Program-made: the position numbers and the translations under genes
Notes under the pieces: model-generated
Databases searched by the model: none
What the model saw: the letters and a program-made list of their open reading frames with translations, nothing else
What the model was told of the DNA's origin: nothing
Shown: positions 1 to 12,085 of the stretch, one piece after another
Layout of the letters: the number at the start of each line of letters is the position of its first letter
Numbering within the stretch: the first letter of the stretch is position 1
From: Hypomesus transpacificus
Taxonomy: Eukaryota; Chordata; Actinopteri; Osmeriformes; Osmeridae
Reading direction: 5' to 3'
Length of the DNA: 64,000 nucleotides
Assembly (NCBI RefSeq): GCF_021917145.1
Contig: NC_061061.1
Location: forward strand, 336,336-400,335

Positions 1-171
1 TGCGCAACACGCGCGGTATTCCGAGCAAGCAACAGAAAGTAAAAGTAGACATTACAAATATTTACAGTGACATTTTACTGGGCGATATAGGCTTACTGAA
101 CACATTTTCAAAAGTAACAAACAATCATAATACGACACTTGTAATTTATTTGCTCTTAAGACACTCCGAAG

Positions 172-177
172 TTTATT
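172..177 (-). promoter_or_regulatory. Poly(A) signal of ggct copy 1
   Basis: The minus strand reads AATAAA about 100 nt downstream of the ggct copy 1 stop codon at 279. A second AATAAA lies at 145-150. This is the expected place for a short 3' UTR, but the cleavage site itself cannot be seen. Confidence 0.5.
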
Positions 178-278
178 TTCATGAAAACGCGTCACATTAT
201 CACCCAAAATAATCGCAAAATGTGCTTGAGTAAAATTGAAAAAACAGCCTTTAAAAAGCGAACCTTTGTATTAAAACT

Positions 279-2861
279 TCAAGATAACCAATATAACCAA
301 TTTAAAAAAGGGTTTCTTTTCTTGCTTGTTGTCTCCGGTGATTCCATCTGGGGGTTTCCCGTGGGCTTGAAGCCTATGATGTCATCCATAATGGAGGGAC
401 CGCTGTAACCATTGGTCTCCACAGCGTCCAGCTTCTTAATGTATTCCAGAGGCAGGCCATTCTGTCTGGCACCAAGGCACACGACCTGGAGGGAAAACAG
501 TGACTACGTTTACATGCACAAAATATTCCAGTTTCTGACATTATCCCAGGGGACAGTGATCTTCCTTTTCAGGCAGAGGCAAAAAGGTACAAGTCAAGAT
601 TTCAATTTTTTTAATAATCTTATCATGAGCTAACTTTTGGAAATCCAAGCAACAACGCCCCTGCTCAGACCCCAGGAAGTATCAAGAGTAATATCACAGA
701 CAGTTGTGATTACCAATAATAAGATAACTCATGAGAATATGAAACAGTATTTAATTGGATGCCCAGGGGGGTTCCAGGACCTCCTCACATGTATTGGGAT
801 TTTAGTTTTTCTTGAAGACCAATAAACATTGTATATGTTATTTCAGTCAGTTTTGGAGATATGTAGCATGCCTAAGAGTGTATACACACATTCTGCCTGA
901 CCGTACTGTCAAGTTCATACTTAGAATCGCTGTGTCATGCAGCTGGCCTTGACAACTGTGTGTGTGTATGCTTGTGTGTGTGTGTGTGTGTGTGTGTGTT
1001 TGTGTGTGTGAGAGAGAAAGTGTTTGTGTGTGAATGAGTGAGTGTGTGTCCATGTGTGTGCATCCATATGTGTGTGTGTGTGTGTGTGTGTCAAAGGGGT
1101 GTCCTTCAAGCCTGTACAGACTTTGCTGTTCCTCTCCTGTGAGGTGTGTGTCCCCCGATGGCCTCCAGGGGCACTCTTGTGCTCATGGACGCTCTTTACC
1201 TGTTTGTACGGAGGGGAAGTGAGGTAAGCTTTGAAGTTGTTCATCAGATAGGTCCGGCAGACCACCAGACCATCCTCTGTGTCCACGGTAACCTCCGTGG
1301 GGCTGTAGCTGCCCCCTTTCACCCCCTCCTGTCTGGGACAAGAGCAACAAGCCACCGCCATTATGACACAGTCGACAATGACTGATCCCACCCTCTCCTT
1401 CCGAAAAGTACCATGGAAAGATCTCCTGTATTGTGGAGTTTGTTCTGTCCATGTGCCCTACAAAGATCTCCTGTATTGTGGAGTTTGTTCTGTCCATGTG
1501 CCCTACAAAGGTGTGACTGTCAGTTTAGGTTCTGGGTTGATGGGTATTAAGGTTAAAAGAGGAATACATGTTGGAGTGAATAATAAGACAGGGTATATGG
1601 ACAAATAGTAATGGGCATGATCTGATCCACTGATTGCAATTAACATACGCACATAGGAAATCCTTGATTTAAAAGGAATGGAAAATAAATACAGACTTTC
1701 GGATTTGATCTTGACTGTGATCCAGCCTAACCTGAATCAAATCTGACGGTCTATTCATTTAGTCATATACAGTATGAACCTTTCTCAGTGGCCGTGGGTC
1801 CACTAAGACTCTTTGGAATCTTATGTGAACTGGAATGTAGGCCACACTTTCACCCTATAATCTCCTTCATATGAAAATACTGGTTGAAACAGGTTCAACA
1901 GGTTTACAAGGAGAGCACTTTTTTACTTTCTACATTTACATGTAATTTAAAATTAATGTCTGACATCACATGTATTTCTACTGATGGAAAAGTTATAGTT
2001 TATAAGAATGTTACATGATATAGGATTAGTATTCATGTAGGTTTGTTTTCAAATGTGGGTGGGACAGAAAAACAACTAAAATGTTATGCCCCTGTTAGTA
2101 TTTATTAGTGTGGAAATTAAGATTTAGAACCATGTAGGACTTAGACTTGGAAACAGAACAGAGGAGCAGAACCGAGCAGTACAATTCAGCTGTACTTGTA
2201 CTTACAAATGGCAAATAAACTTGAAACGTGGTCTTAGTACCGGAGTGTTAAAAATGTAAGTACTTGTCTAAGCTGATGAGGTTGGATTTGTCCATCTTCC
2301 AGATGACTCCCCACACATCTTCTCCTTTGGCCGGCTGGATGGTCGCGACACCTCCGTGCCAGGAGTTAGAGCCATTGAAGTCTTCCCTCCAATGTCCAAA
2401 TCGAAGAGAATAATCCTGACAGAAAAAATACGCTAAAAGTAGCCTGTAGGATATGCTTTGAAATGATGTCTTACGAATGTAGATGTAATTAGAACTTCCC
2501 TAGATTTGTAAGAAAATATTTAATTAAGTAGTCTACTCTTACATTAATTGAGTAATTCAATAAATGAATTTAAGACCACATTTGGACCAGTGTCAATCCG
2601 TCTCCTGCATTGGACTATATTTTAACAAGTTTGTAGCACAAATAGGTGTTATCCTACCTTAAGTCGACCCGTTCTTACAAACTCGGCGGACGGATTTTTC
2701 AACTGCAGTCTCTCTTTCAAAAGATTACTTCCATAAGCGAAATAAAGAAAGTCAGTCGATGTATTTGAAGTCTTATAGTCTTCATCAACTTGCACGACCG
2801 TTGCCGCTAACAGCGGCTGGAACAAAGCAAGCCCCACCGTGTAATAAAGTATGCAATACAT
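279..2861 (-). CDS. ggct: Gamma-glutamylcyclotransferase, tandem copy 1, with signal-peptide-like N-terminus
   Basis: The enzyme releases 5-oxoproline from gamma-glutamyl amino acids in the gamma-glutamyl cycle. Four coding exons (minus strand): 2861-2658, 2415-2264, 1332-1200 and 485-279. All have GT-AG borders with matching phases and give 231 aa. The family YGSN loop is at residues 43-46 (FLYFAYGSNLL). The WHGGVATI and EDVWGVIWKMDKSNL blocks follow. The presumed catalytic Glu is E121 in KQEGVK, equivalent to human E98. The last exon has NGLPLEYIKKLDAVE, as in mammalian GGCT. The only ATG in exon 1 gives about 35 residues before FLYFAYGSN. They start MYCILYYTVGLALFQPLL and look like a signal peptide, which cytosolic GGCT lacks. 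The other tandem copy has no such extension. Its C-terminal tail is longer than usual. Family assignment is firm; secretion is inference. Confidence 0.9.
957..1096. repeat. (TG)n microsatellite in ggct copy 1 intron 3
   Basis: Two imperfect TG runs (about 957-1005 and 1024-1092) lie about 100 bp from the donor of exon 3. Seen directly. Confidence 0.9.
1417..1511. repeat. 45-bp direct repeat, two copies
   Basis: A 45-bp unit beginning AAAGATCTCCTGTATTGTGG occurs twice head to tail, at 1417 and 1462, in intron 2 of ggct copy 1, just upstream of exon 3. Confidence 0.85.
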
Positions 2862-3038
2862 GTCGCTTCTGTAAAGCGGTGTTTTCTCTGTTGGAAGTGT
2901 TGTTTTGGAAAGTGTTTAGGGATCGTGTGGACCCTCGGCGCTTGTGGGTGGGTGCTCATTGGCTAAATCCGCAGAAGGGGTGACTGCCTCTGGGAACATA
3001 TTGTTCTCCTTATTCCCTCGACGATCATCATTCACTTA

Positions 3039-3888
3039 GGGGAGACTGGGGTTGGTTGGCAACGGGGGTTGGTTGGCACATCTTTTTTAGTTCCTTTTGA
3101 AGGTAACAGCGACAAAATTGTAACAACAAAATGTTTGCTTTCTTCGCCTGCATTAATTTACCATGTTAAAACCTCTGAAAGTCACAAACGTTTTTTGGTG
3201 AGGGTAGCATTTCATTTTTATAGTATCAAAAGTAAAATAAAATAAAAGTGGTCTGTGGACTTATTATTATAAAACGGTGTCAGATAAAGATATTGGAAAT
3301 GTGTTACGTGTATAATAGACATAGGAAACAGTTGCATTTTCATTTAAAATGTGAAAGTCTCTGATGAGTGATGGTAGCTGGCTAGCATCATGTAATCACA
3401 GATGTTGGGTTAAAATTGAGCGGGGTTAGTTGGTTGGACTACTGTTGTGGTTACTGTCCCTTTAAATGTTGTCTAATCAGAACATTGTTGTCAACATTCC
3501 GGTCTTCATTCTAGTTGCCTAATCTAATGAATGGCACAACACATGTTATTAAATGATAAGTTGCTTAAATATACTAATAAATGTTCAAATTGTTTCTATT
3601 GGTTGTTTCATTTTGAGTAACTATAGCATTTTAACATTGTGCCAACCAACCCCATATCCCATATCTAGTGCCAACCAACCCCGTGATGGGGCTGCTTGGC
3701 TTAAATGCACAACATGACTTTAATCACTAATCACCACATTTTAGAAAAGATTTATGTACATTTAAACATACTTAATTATAGCTTTGACCATAATGTTTCA
3801 TTTGCTGCAGTTAGAATATTCTAACATGAAAGATGCCAGAGAAATATGTCAGACAGTATAAAGTGTGCCAACCGACCCCGGTCTCCCC
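3039..3888. mobile_element. Non-autonomous DNA transposon (MITE-like) with TA target duplication
   Basis: The ends are inverted repeats of about 23 bp. The left starts GGGGAGACTGGGGTTGGTTG. The right is its reverse complement with two mismatches and ends GGTCTCCCC. TA flanks both sides (3037-3038 and 3889-3890). Inside each end the GGGGTTGGTTGGCA motif is repeated, giving sub-terminal repeats. The roughly 850-bp body is AT-rich with no usable frame. A TA target suggests Tc1/mariner mobilisation, but the family is not identified. It lies between the two ggct genes. Confidence 0.7.
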
Positions 3889-3896
3889 TATACAGC

Positions 3897-4200
3897 GCAG
3901 ACTATAGACCATAGGCTATAGGCTATAGACCATAGGCTATAGGCTGTAGACCATAGTCTATAGACCATAGGCTATAGACCATAGGTTATAGAGACCACAG
4001 TCTGTAGACCACAGGCTAGAGACCATAGGCTATAGAGACCACAGTCTGTAGACCATAGGCTAGAGACCATAGGCTATAGAGACCATAGGCTATAGACCAT
4101 AGGTTATAGAGACCACAGTCTGTAGACCACAGGCTAGAGACCATAGGCTATAGAGACCACAGTCTGTAGACCACAGGCTAGAGACCATAGGCTAGAGACG
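3897..4200. repeat. Minisatellite of TATAGACCATAGGC-type units
   Basis: Short units (GACCATAGGCTATAGA and GACCACAGTCTGTA variants) alternate for about 300 bp, directly after the MITE that ends at 3888. The units are partly self-complementary (CTATAG). Confidence 0.85.
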
Positions 4201-5544
4201 CCATCACCAAAAAGTATAGGCTACACAAGCCCTCGTATTCTGTTGATTCCCTTACTAAATCTTCTTGCAAAACAAAATGACCACACATTCTTGGAGTTAA
4301 ATACCAATTACTGGATTCAAATAGGATTAAATGGAAAAAGTAAAAATGTTCAACAAAATATAAATAACTTGAAGAATGTTTGTTCACAAGGGTAAAGAAA
4401 ACTTTGAAGTGGTTAACTTACGGTGACGCTTGTTTCACTAAAGTATTTCTAGATACCCAGTCATTCATGGTTTTGCTTGAAAACTATTAATTAATAAAAA
4501 TTATGAATTTTGATTATGCCATCTATCAACACTATTAAGACTATCAACACACGTTTGGAAAATCTATGAAAGATGAATAAAACCAAGTCTGAACATTAGG
4601 TCCTTTGACAGACTATTGACATCGCAGCCCCCTATGTAGCAAGTTACACTGGAACACAGGGAACCACGGAAGAGCACTGGCTAGTAATTGGTTCCAACAG
4701 CAGATGGAGTCAATGCATTGTAAAAAAAAATCAGACGTTTCTGGATTTCTGAAAAAACATAGGCTACAAGCAATACAACTCTTCCACGCAGTTCAGACAA
4801 ATTATTGACGGAGGTTTTATTCTTGTGCAGAATCTAAAACTTGCAGTTTCTTTTACCACCAGCAATGTATTTTTTAACACGTGTTCTCTGGTCAAAACAT
4901 CCATCTTTAGAGAAGGATAGTTGTCATAACACTATACACGTCAACAGACAACAGTGAGAGGGTTTATTGTCCACCAACCACATAATAGAACACATATGGT
5001 TTATTTACATTCAGCCCAACTGTGATTCTAATGACAGGGAGTCTTCCAGATATACATAGAGGACATAGGTTGTTGTTTTTTATTATCCATTATTCAACAA
5101 ACCGTTTCTTTAAAGAGTAATTACACACCGCAATTTCAGCCTGAGCCCGCAATTTGATTTTAAAAAAATTATAAAAGCTTTCTGGTAAAAAGTTGTGGAT
5201 GAGGGATTTTATCAAGATGATTCATTTTGGGAGTTGCTCAAAGTGATTCATGAACATTGTCAGTTATCAGCTGACTACCCCGCCCTGTGATATGTCATAC
5301 CTCCAAATGATACTACATATGTCAAAAACATCTTCAGATTTTAACCAAGGGGCCAAACAAGCCTAAAGGCGAGCCCCTTAACAATCAAAATGATCCTTTC
5401 TGCAAACATTTGTCAGTATCATGACCAGGACTGATGAGTTGAAAAATGCGCAAGTATTAAATCATAAAAGGTTTAACTCCCCCAACATTTTTGGGGTGTT
5501 GAGTTACTCTTTAAACACAGTTCTCTGTTGCCTTGGCGATGTGT
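4201..5544. other. Intergenic sequence between ggct copies
   Basis: AT-rich spacer. It should include the 3' UTR of ggct copy 2 on its right side. I see no coding sequence, RNA gene or clear mobile element here. Confidence 0.5.
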
Positions 5545-8177
5545 CTAGGCATCTAAGCGATGGCTGCCTCTCTCGCGGGCCTTGCGCAGGGCGATCCCCA
5601 GGTCGGTCATGACGGACAGCTGGCCTTCGTACCTGTTGGTATCGATCGACTTCAGCTTCTCCTGGTAGTCTTTCGGTAACCCATTCTGCTCCGCCCCCAT
5701 CATGATCACCTGAGACGACCAAACAGAACACACCTAGCTCAGAACGTCATATAGGACCTTTGGAACTAATAGAACCAGAACACCTGGTAGGCCCAGGAGC
5801 TTCCAGAGAACCTGTGAGTGTTCTACTCTGTCTACAGAGAACCTGAGAGGGTTCCATTGTCTACAGAGAACCCGAGTTTTCCTTGGTCTACGGAGAACCT
5901 GTTAAGGTTTCACTGTCTACAAAGACGCTGAGGGTTCCACTGTCTACAGAGAACCTATCAGCGTTGTACTGTGTCTACAGAGAACCTAAGGGTTCCAATG
6001 TCGACAGAGAACGGTTCCCGAGTCGCCATGTGAGAATGTGAGTGGTGTGTGAAACTCTGATCGGACCACACGCCACGCCACCCTCACACAACAACGACAA
6101 CAACAAGAGGAAAACAAAGAACTGGTCCGGGAGCTACAATGCACAAAGCGTCAGACACAAAGGCACGCAAAGCCCATCACAGCCGCACACTGTTTTTGAC
6201 TCCCCAGGGCTAGGATTGTATCAGACAGGAGCGACACAGAACAATCTGGAAGAGTATCTCGCCACCGGTCAAACAGCGGGAAGCCAACTGCCCCAGGATC
6301 TGACCACAGGCATCCCTGACTGGGGCTGCTGCTGACCCCAGGAACACGGCTCATGAACATGTGTCCTTGCGGACACATGGATGGTGGAGCAGGAACGCTT
6401 GTTCCAGATGCTTCTCTGAGGGGGGCTGGACCTGGCTGAATAGCCGACAAAGCCCGGGACCCCGGTGCTGCTCGCACCCTATTGTCCCTTAAAACACAAC
6501 AGACAAGCACAACGTGAGCACCAGAAAGCACCACACAGCCTGAAGCTGGGGGCTACAGAAGCACACAGCCCCAGGATGGGGGTTAGAGAGACAGGCTGGG
6601 GGGTAGGGAGACAGGCTGGGGGGTAGAGAGACAGGCTGGGGGGTAGGGAGACAGGCTGGGTTAGAGAGACAGGCTGGGGGTAGGGAGACAGGCTGGGGGG
6701 TAGGGAGACAGGCTGGGGGTTAGAGAGACAGGCTGGGGGGTAGAGAGACAGGCTGGGGGGTAGGGAGACAGGCTGGGGGTTAGAGAGACAGGCTGGGGGG
6801 TAGGGAGACAGGCTGGGGGGTAGGGAGACAGGCTGGGGGTTAGAGAGACAGGCTGGGGGTAAGAGATACAGGCTGGGGGTTAGAGAGACAGGCTGGGGGT
6901 TAGATAGACAGGCTGGGGGTTAGAGATACAGGCTGGGGTTAGAGAGACAGGCTGGGGGGTAGGGAGACAGGCTGGGGGTTAGAGAGACAGGCTGGGGGTT
7001 AGAGAGACAGGCTGGGGGTTAGAGAGACAGGCTGGGGGTTAGAGAGACAGGCTGGGGGTAAGAGAGACAGGCTGGGGGTTAGAGAGACAACTGGAGATAG
7101 ATATAGCTAAGTGGTCAGAGTATTTTAAGTATCTTACAGAAACAAGATGAGCAGAAGAGAGTGAAGGAGGAGGAAGGTGGAGGAGAACAGAGTGAAGGAG
7201 AGTGATTGAGTAGAGTGAAGAAAAAGAGGAGAGTGAAGGAGAAGAGAGGGAAGAAGAAAAGAGGAGAGAAGGAGAGGGGAGAGAGGAGTTAACTAGAGGA
7301 GAATGAAGGAGAGGAGAGAGAAGAGGACGGTGAAGGAGAGGGGATTGAAGGAGAGGAGAGAGGAGAGGACGGTGAAGGAGAGGAGAGTCACCTTGAGGTA
7401 TTGTGGAGAAGGGGCTGCGTAGATGCAGCTGTTCATGATGTAGGTTCGACTGTGAAGATCCTGGCCTTGTGTCTTCACCAACACTTCGCTAGGGCTGTAG
7501 GCCCCTAACTTCACACTCTCCTGACTACACACACACAGCACAGACCACACACAGACCACACACACACACACACAGCACAGACCACACACACACACACACA
7601 GCACAGACCACACACACACACACAGACCACACACACACACACAGACCACACACACACAGACCACACACACACACAGCAAAGACCACACACACACAGTACA
7701 CCCGCGCACACAAAAACACACAGCACAGACCACACACACAACCTCGCAAAGCACACATCCAAAACAGAATAAAAGTGTTCAGATATAGGTGAGATACAAT
7801 TCAGCCCTCTACCCAGAATTACCAGTTGCCCCTATTGAACACACACTAGAATAATAAATAAATAACTAAATTCACACACACTGGGATCAAAAACGAAATA
7901 CACACCCTATACGGTTCAGAAGGGGTTCATGGGGGGGCGGGGGGGGGGGGTACTGTACCTGTCCAGAGACTCCAGGTCTGACATATTCATCCTCCACACG
8001 ACCCCCCACACCTCATTCCCCGGGCTGAACTCGATGGTGGCCACACCCCCATGCCAGCGGTCACTAGCCAGCCCCTTCCAGTTCCCAAACACCAGCTTAT
8101 AGTCCTGCACAGGAAGCAGGAAGAGATGAGAGAGAGACTGAGATATGAGAGATGTGAAAGATATATGACAGATATGA

Positions 8178-8276
<99 letters not shown>

Positions 8277-8554
8277 AAGAGGGATAGACAAGGAAGAGAG
8301 AAAATATACCAAAAGAGCAACAATCCTTCAGTGAGAGAGAGAGAAAGAAAAAGAAGAAAAGAGAAAGAAAGACAAGAAGGAGAGCAAAGAGCGAGAACAG
8401 TTAAGTCCACCCCTGACCCCTGACCCTCGCCCCCAGCCGTTACCTTGAGTTTGGCCACACAGTGGACCACTGCGGAGGGGTTCTTTAGCTGCAGTCTCTC
8501 CTTCAGCAGGTTGCTGCCGTAGGCAAAGTACAGGAAGGTGTGGCTACTGTTCAT
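5545..8554 (-). CDS. ggct: Gamma-glutamylcyclotransferase, tandem copy 2 (cytosolic type)
   Basis: Four coding exons (minus strand): 8554-8444, 8104-7959, 7524-7392 and 5709-5545. They give 184 aa, close to the 188 aa I recall for human GGCT. The start at 8554 gives MNSSHTFLYFAYGSNLL, with the YGSN loop directly at the N-terminus and no leader. RWHGGVATIEF, NEVWGVVWRMNMSDLESLD and the QESVKLGAYSP block follow; the presumed catalytic Glu is E88. The last exon keeps NGLPKDYQEKLKSI. Exon number and intron phases match copy 1 exactly (phase 0, phase 2, phase 0), so the pair arose by tandem duplication. Introns 2 and 3 are full of minisatellites. A TATA box lies upstream. This copy is the better candidate for the classical cytosolic enzyme. 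Confidence 0.92.
5775..6015. repeat. Minisatellite in ggct copy 2 intron 3
   Basis: Degenerate units of about 30 bp built on TCTACAGAGAACCTGAGGGT, about eight copies, beginning some 65 bp from the acceptor of exon 4. Confidence 0.85.
6541..7090. repeat. 20-21 bp G-rich minisatellite
   Basis: About 26 copies of GGGGGTTAGAGAGACAGGCT with GTAGGGAGACAGG variants, inside ggct copy 2 intron 3. Regular G5-G6 runs could form G-quadruplexes on the plus strand. Confidence 0.92.
7100..7385. repeat. Purine-rich GAGAGGA tract
   Basis: Imperfect GGAGAGGAGAGTGAAGGAGA units run up to the donor of exon 3 of ggct copy 2 at 7392. The plus strand is almost all purine. Confidence 0.8.
7526..7745. repeat. CACACAGACCACAC minisatellite
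   Basis: CA-rich units separated by CAGACC or CAGCACAGACC. The array begins two bases beyond the exon 3 acceptor of ggct copy 2 and so supplies its whole polypyrimidine/TG tract on the minus strand. Confidence 0.9.
8170..8272. repeat. (AG)n microsatellite
   Basis: About 50 AG dinucleotides in intron 1 of ggct copy 2, roughly 70 bp from the exon 2 acceptor. Confidence 0.95.
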
Positions 8555-8745
8555 AGTGGTAGACACTCCTTTGGAAAGCAGGAGGAGGAAGAGGAGAAAG
8601 GAGGGCAGGAGGAGGAGAGGGAGGAGGAGAGGAGGGAGAGAGTAGCGAGGAAACACAGCCAGCAGGGTCGGAGGTGGAGCGGAGACGCAAGGTGAGGTCA
8701 TGAGCGCTGGTTGTGACAAAGAGCTGACAACACAGACGCGCTCTC

Positions 8746-8753
8746 TTTTTATA
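8746..8753 (-). promoter_or_regulatory. TATA box of ggct copy 2
   Basis: The minus strand reads TATAAAAA about 190 bp upstream of the ATG at 8554. A start site near 8720 would leave a 5' UTR of about 165 nt with no intervening ATG problem. Position and sequence are typical; no experimental start is known. Confidence 0.6.
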
Positions 8754-8791
8754 CTCGCTCACGCGCTATTCTCATGCTAATCCACGGTGCC

Positions 8792-9112
8792 GGTGTTGTA
8801 TCACCCGATGCATGACTCTCTGGATTGGCACCCCCTCGCGGGAGCGCACGCGAATCAAAGACTGAAGAGATTCGTCTTGATATCGCAACCAAACGAAGAC
8901 GAATTTTAAGGATTTTGTGAAAATAGCATATATTTACACAGATAACCAACATTCTTCTCTTGAATTCTATAACAAAAAAAGTATAATGTGAGACTTCTGT
9001 TTCCCCTTCGTTTGGTTGCGATATCAATACGAAATCCTTCACTCTTTGATTGGCGCGCGCTCCTGCGAGGGGGTGCCAATCCAGAGAGTCATGCATCGGG
9101 TGATACAACACC
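8792..9112. mobile_element. Long-inverted-repeat MITE (fold-back element)
   Basis: Two arms of about 100 bp are near-perfect reverse complements. The left begins GGTGTTGTATCACCCGATGC and the right ends TGATACAACACC. Both carry the GGATTGGCACCCCCTCGC block and a TTTGGTTGCGATATC block. A 100-bp AT-rich loop separates them. A diverged half-copy is at 28020-28200. The left end is only 39 bp from the TATA box of ggct copy 2, so the element forms its upstream promoter DNA. Target duplication was not resolved. Confidence 0.75.
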
Positions 9113-10860
9113 TGTCCTCTGACCTGGAGGGGGGGCTCTGAGAGTGGAGTGGAGTCAACGGCTTACTTTTACACATTTACACAGAGCCCTCTAGTGCCTG
9201 TAAAGACGTTTTGCACCTCTCGCATTATAGCGCAGTACACGTAGGCCTAATGTTTTTCACACATCGTTAATCATACGTGGCCAAGCATTATAGCGCACAA
9301 TTTGACAGACCGATTATTGCTTCACGCTTTGCTGACGCTCACCCGCCGCTGTTCATTTTGAGGGGAAATCTGCCATGAAAATACAGAATTTGCTGTGCGG
9401 TTGGTGAAAGCGAGACACCGCCGTTATTGAAGGATTTCTCTCATAATTATTTTCCTGTAATCCTGACGCGAACAGTATTTTAACCGAGCCAGTATTGCAG
9501 TCTGCTGAACCTCTTGGAAGGTATACTTTCGATCCAGTTGTTTATTAAAAGCAGATTTGTTGAGAAAGAGAGAGTCAGACACTGAATCGGTTGAGTCAAA
9601 CTGCGCCCACTCGAATCGTTAATCGACGTTGAGCTCAGAATCAAGTAACCAATAGCAGACGGAGCCGCCGCCCCCTCTGCATGTGCTCGCGCCTTCATCC
9701 CTGGGAAAAACACCGATAAGGACTGTCACTCACTCAACACCCCACCTCCCCGATTGAACCCCAGAAGTCTCAGGGTCCTTTCTGTTCATGCGCATAGTTA
9801 CATTGTAGCGAAATACTTTATATGGGCTATTTATTTGTATTCAATTTAAAACGTTATGATTTATTATCTGCTTCTACCTTGACGATAAGTCCACTCTCCC
9901 TGGCTCTCCATATCTCCCTTTTATAGTACATTCCCTCTCCCACTGTCTTTATAACTTCTATAACTGTCGTTCATAAGTTTTCTGAAAACCTTTCTACATC
10001 TGTTCTATCCTTTATAAGGTCAGTTATTATTTGAACTTCCCTGGCTGCTTATGGGGGATGCCCATTCAAATGCTGTGTTATTACTAGGACTGTTGGATGT
10101 AACCATGGACATAATGCCGTGTTATTACTACTGTTGAATGTGATCGGGATATTGGTCAGGGCTCTGAAGTTTTATGAAGTTTGGCGTGAGATTACCTAGG
10201 CTACCTGTCAACGTTGGATCCAACGTTGGATACTCCGCTCCGTCCCGGGAGAGAGAGGGTGAGAGAAGGGTTGAGAGAAGGGGAGAGAGACGGGGAGAGA
10301 GGGGGAGAGAGATCCACCTGCAAGTGCTAGACTAGGCTGGAGTATCTTTACACAAAACGAAGTAGTTCGCGGTCTAAATACGACATTTTGTTAAACTTGC
10401 CTCTGAAGGGGATGGCTTGTGGTGGCTGGTGCTTCAACAGTGCGAACGCAAACACCTCCCCAATCGCAACTCGCTCATAGTCGTTTTACTCGGCTGGCTT
10501 TCCGCCCCGTGATTTCCACCAAACACCGGCTCCCAGAACAACCTCGAGCCCCCGCTCCCTTCCATCTTTTATACTCCTCCCGACACTCCTTTAGACAGGT
10601 GCAGTCACTTTATTCATTGTCAGCGCAGCCACTGGCTCTGCTCCCCCCAACATTCGCCACATTTATGTTCATGGCACGACAAACGTAATTATAGCCTAAT
10701 GTAATGAGTGATATCATGGCATGTTAAGGCGTCATTATAGATCGTTGACATATTCTTCTGGAGCAAAGACGAAGATGAATACATCATGTCTGATAACCAC
10801 GATATTGTTATGGTTATGTCAGTTAACACCACAATGATGGCATTAACTATAACAGTAAGC
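9113..10860. other. Intergenic spacer between ggct cluster and NLR gene
   Basis: Unique sequence with a short GAGA-rich patch (about 10240-10310). Several open frames of 70-90 codons show no family motif. I see no supported gene. Confidence 0.5.
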
Positions 10861-10867
10861 TGTCAGA

Positions 10868-11031
10868 GGGGGAAAGCAGTTAGGGAATCGGGCTATTAAT
10901 CACAAGGTTGCTGGTTCAATTCCCAGCCGTGAAAACTGATGTTCTGTTCACCCTACCTGCCTCGGGGAAAGTCCATGTACTGAAGTCACTCTGGATAAGA
11001 GCGTCTACTAAAAGAATACATGTAAATGTAA
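10868..11031 (+). mobile_element. tRNA-derived SINE
   Basis: The head resembles a tRNA: GCAGTTAGGGAATCGGGC as A-box region and GGTTCAATTCC as B box near 10913. The tail CTCTGGATAAGAGCGTCTAC then ATGTAAATGTA is the conserved 3' tail of many fish SINEs. Confidence 0.75.
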
Positions 11032-11083
11032 GCTAGTAGTAGTAAATAGTAGGACTCAGGGGCATCCTCAGACCCTTATTACT

Positions 11084-11272
11084 GGGGCACATGCCCCAGT
11101 ATATTCCATGCCCCAGTATATTCCATGCCCCAGTATATTCCATGCCCCAGTATATTCCATGCCCCAATATATTCCATGCCCCAGTATATTCCATGCCCCA
11201 GTATATTCCATGCCCCAATATATTCCATGCCCCAGTATATTCCATGCCCCAGTATATTCCATGCCCACAAGT
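11084..11272. repeat. 17-bp minisatellite
   Basis: Eleven nearly perfect copies of TGCCCCAGTATATTCCA with a CCAATA variant in two copies. Confidence 0.95.
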
Positions 11273-11934
11273 CAGAATTAAGGTAGGCTAAGAAAAAATT
11301 ACAAAACGAAAGAAAGTTTCTAAATGATTAGACATCCCGATCATCTTATTTAGACTAAAACATAAAAACAATATTACGTGAAACTCCAAAAACAGTATTT
11401 GCACTCAAATGAATGCAAAAACAATTTGAGCGCTGGCATTAACTATTGATGTCCCTCCAAAGCTGATATGTCACTTCCATCCCTGAACTGTATATAACTG
11501 TAATAGTGGGTTAAGCAAGGGGAGTTTCTGTAGCCTATAGTGCATTGTGTTCAGCAAGCTTGGAAGAAAAAAAGGGATATAAATAGGGGTGCCCCAGTAG
11601 AGCTTTGTCTAACAACGCCCCTGGTAGTCTTCATCATCATCATAATAGTAACATATAGGCCTATTTAACTTATCTTGCTTTGCCAAGCTAGAACAACGAC
11701 AGAGCCAGATATTCAAGTTTACAGTTTATTTAATCCGACACAATACTTAAGCAGTCATACTAAAAACACGAAGCAAAAAGAACAATGTATATGTGGTCGT
11801 ATGTGGAACATATGTTCCATTTAAAATAGGCATATTTCTAAAAACCAAGTGAAAGTAATACTATACAGTACTAATAACATTGATTTTCGTAAAGTTAGCA
11901 TGATGTATCTGCTTCTTGATTGGCTTGTACCCCA

Positions 11935-12085
11935 TTCTGCCAGTTTTCATACGAGTCTCGGAGCTAGGAGCAAAGCGAGCCACTGTTCTGCGCAAGACCA
12001 GACGAGCCGGAACTGGAAAGATGGCACGGTCCATTTTGCGCTCTCGCTTGCCTCACTGAGCACTTTCCATAGAAATTAACAAGTC
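11935..12085. repeat. Dispersed repeat, one arm of an inverted pair around the LRR exons
   Basis: The segment with GGAGCTAGGAGCAAAGCGAG and CTTGCCTCACTGAGCACTTT returns in inverted orientation at 14535-14700 and in related form at 26240-26430. The first two copies bracket the LRR exon block of the NLR gene. Probably an unidentified DNA-transposon fragment. Confidence 0.6.

Noticed and set aside
3897..4200. Regulatory stem-loop cluster
   Set aside because: CTATAG-type self-complementarity is fully explained by simple tandem repetition.
10419..10688. 89-aa plus-strand frame in the ggct-NLR spacer
   Set aside because: No family motif and composition of non-coding DNA.
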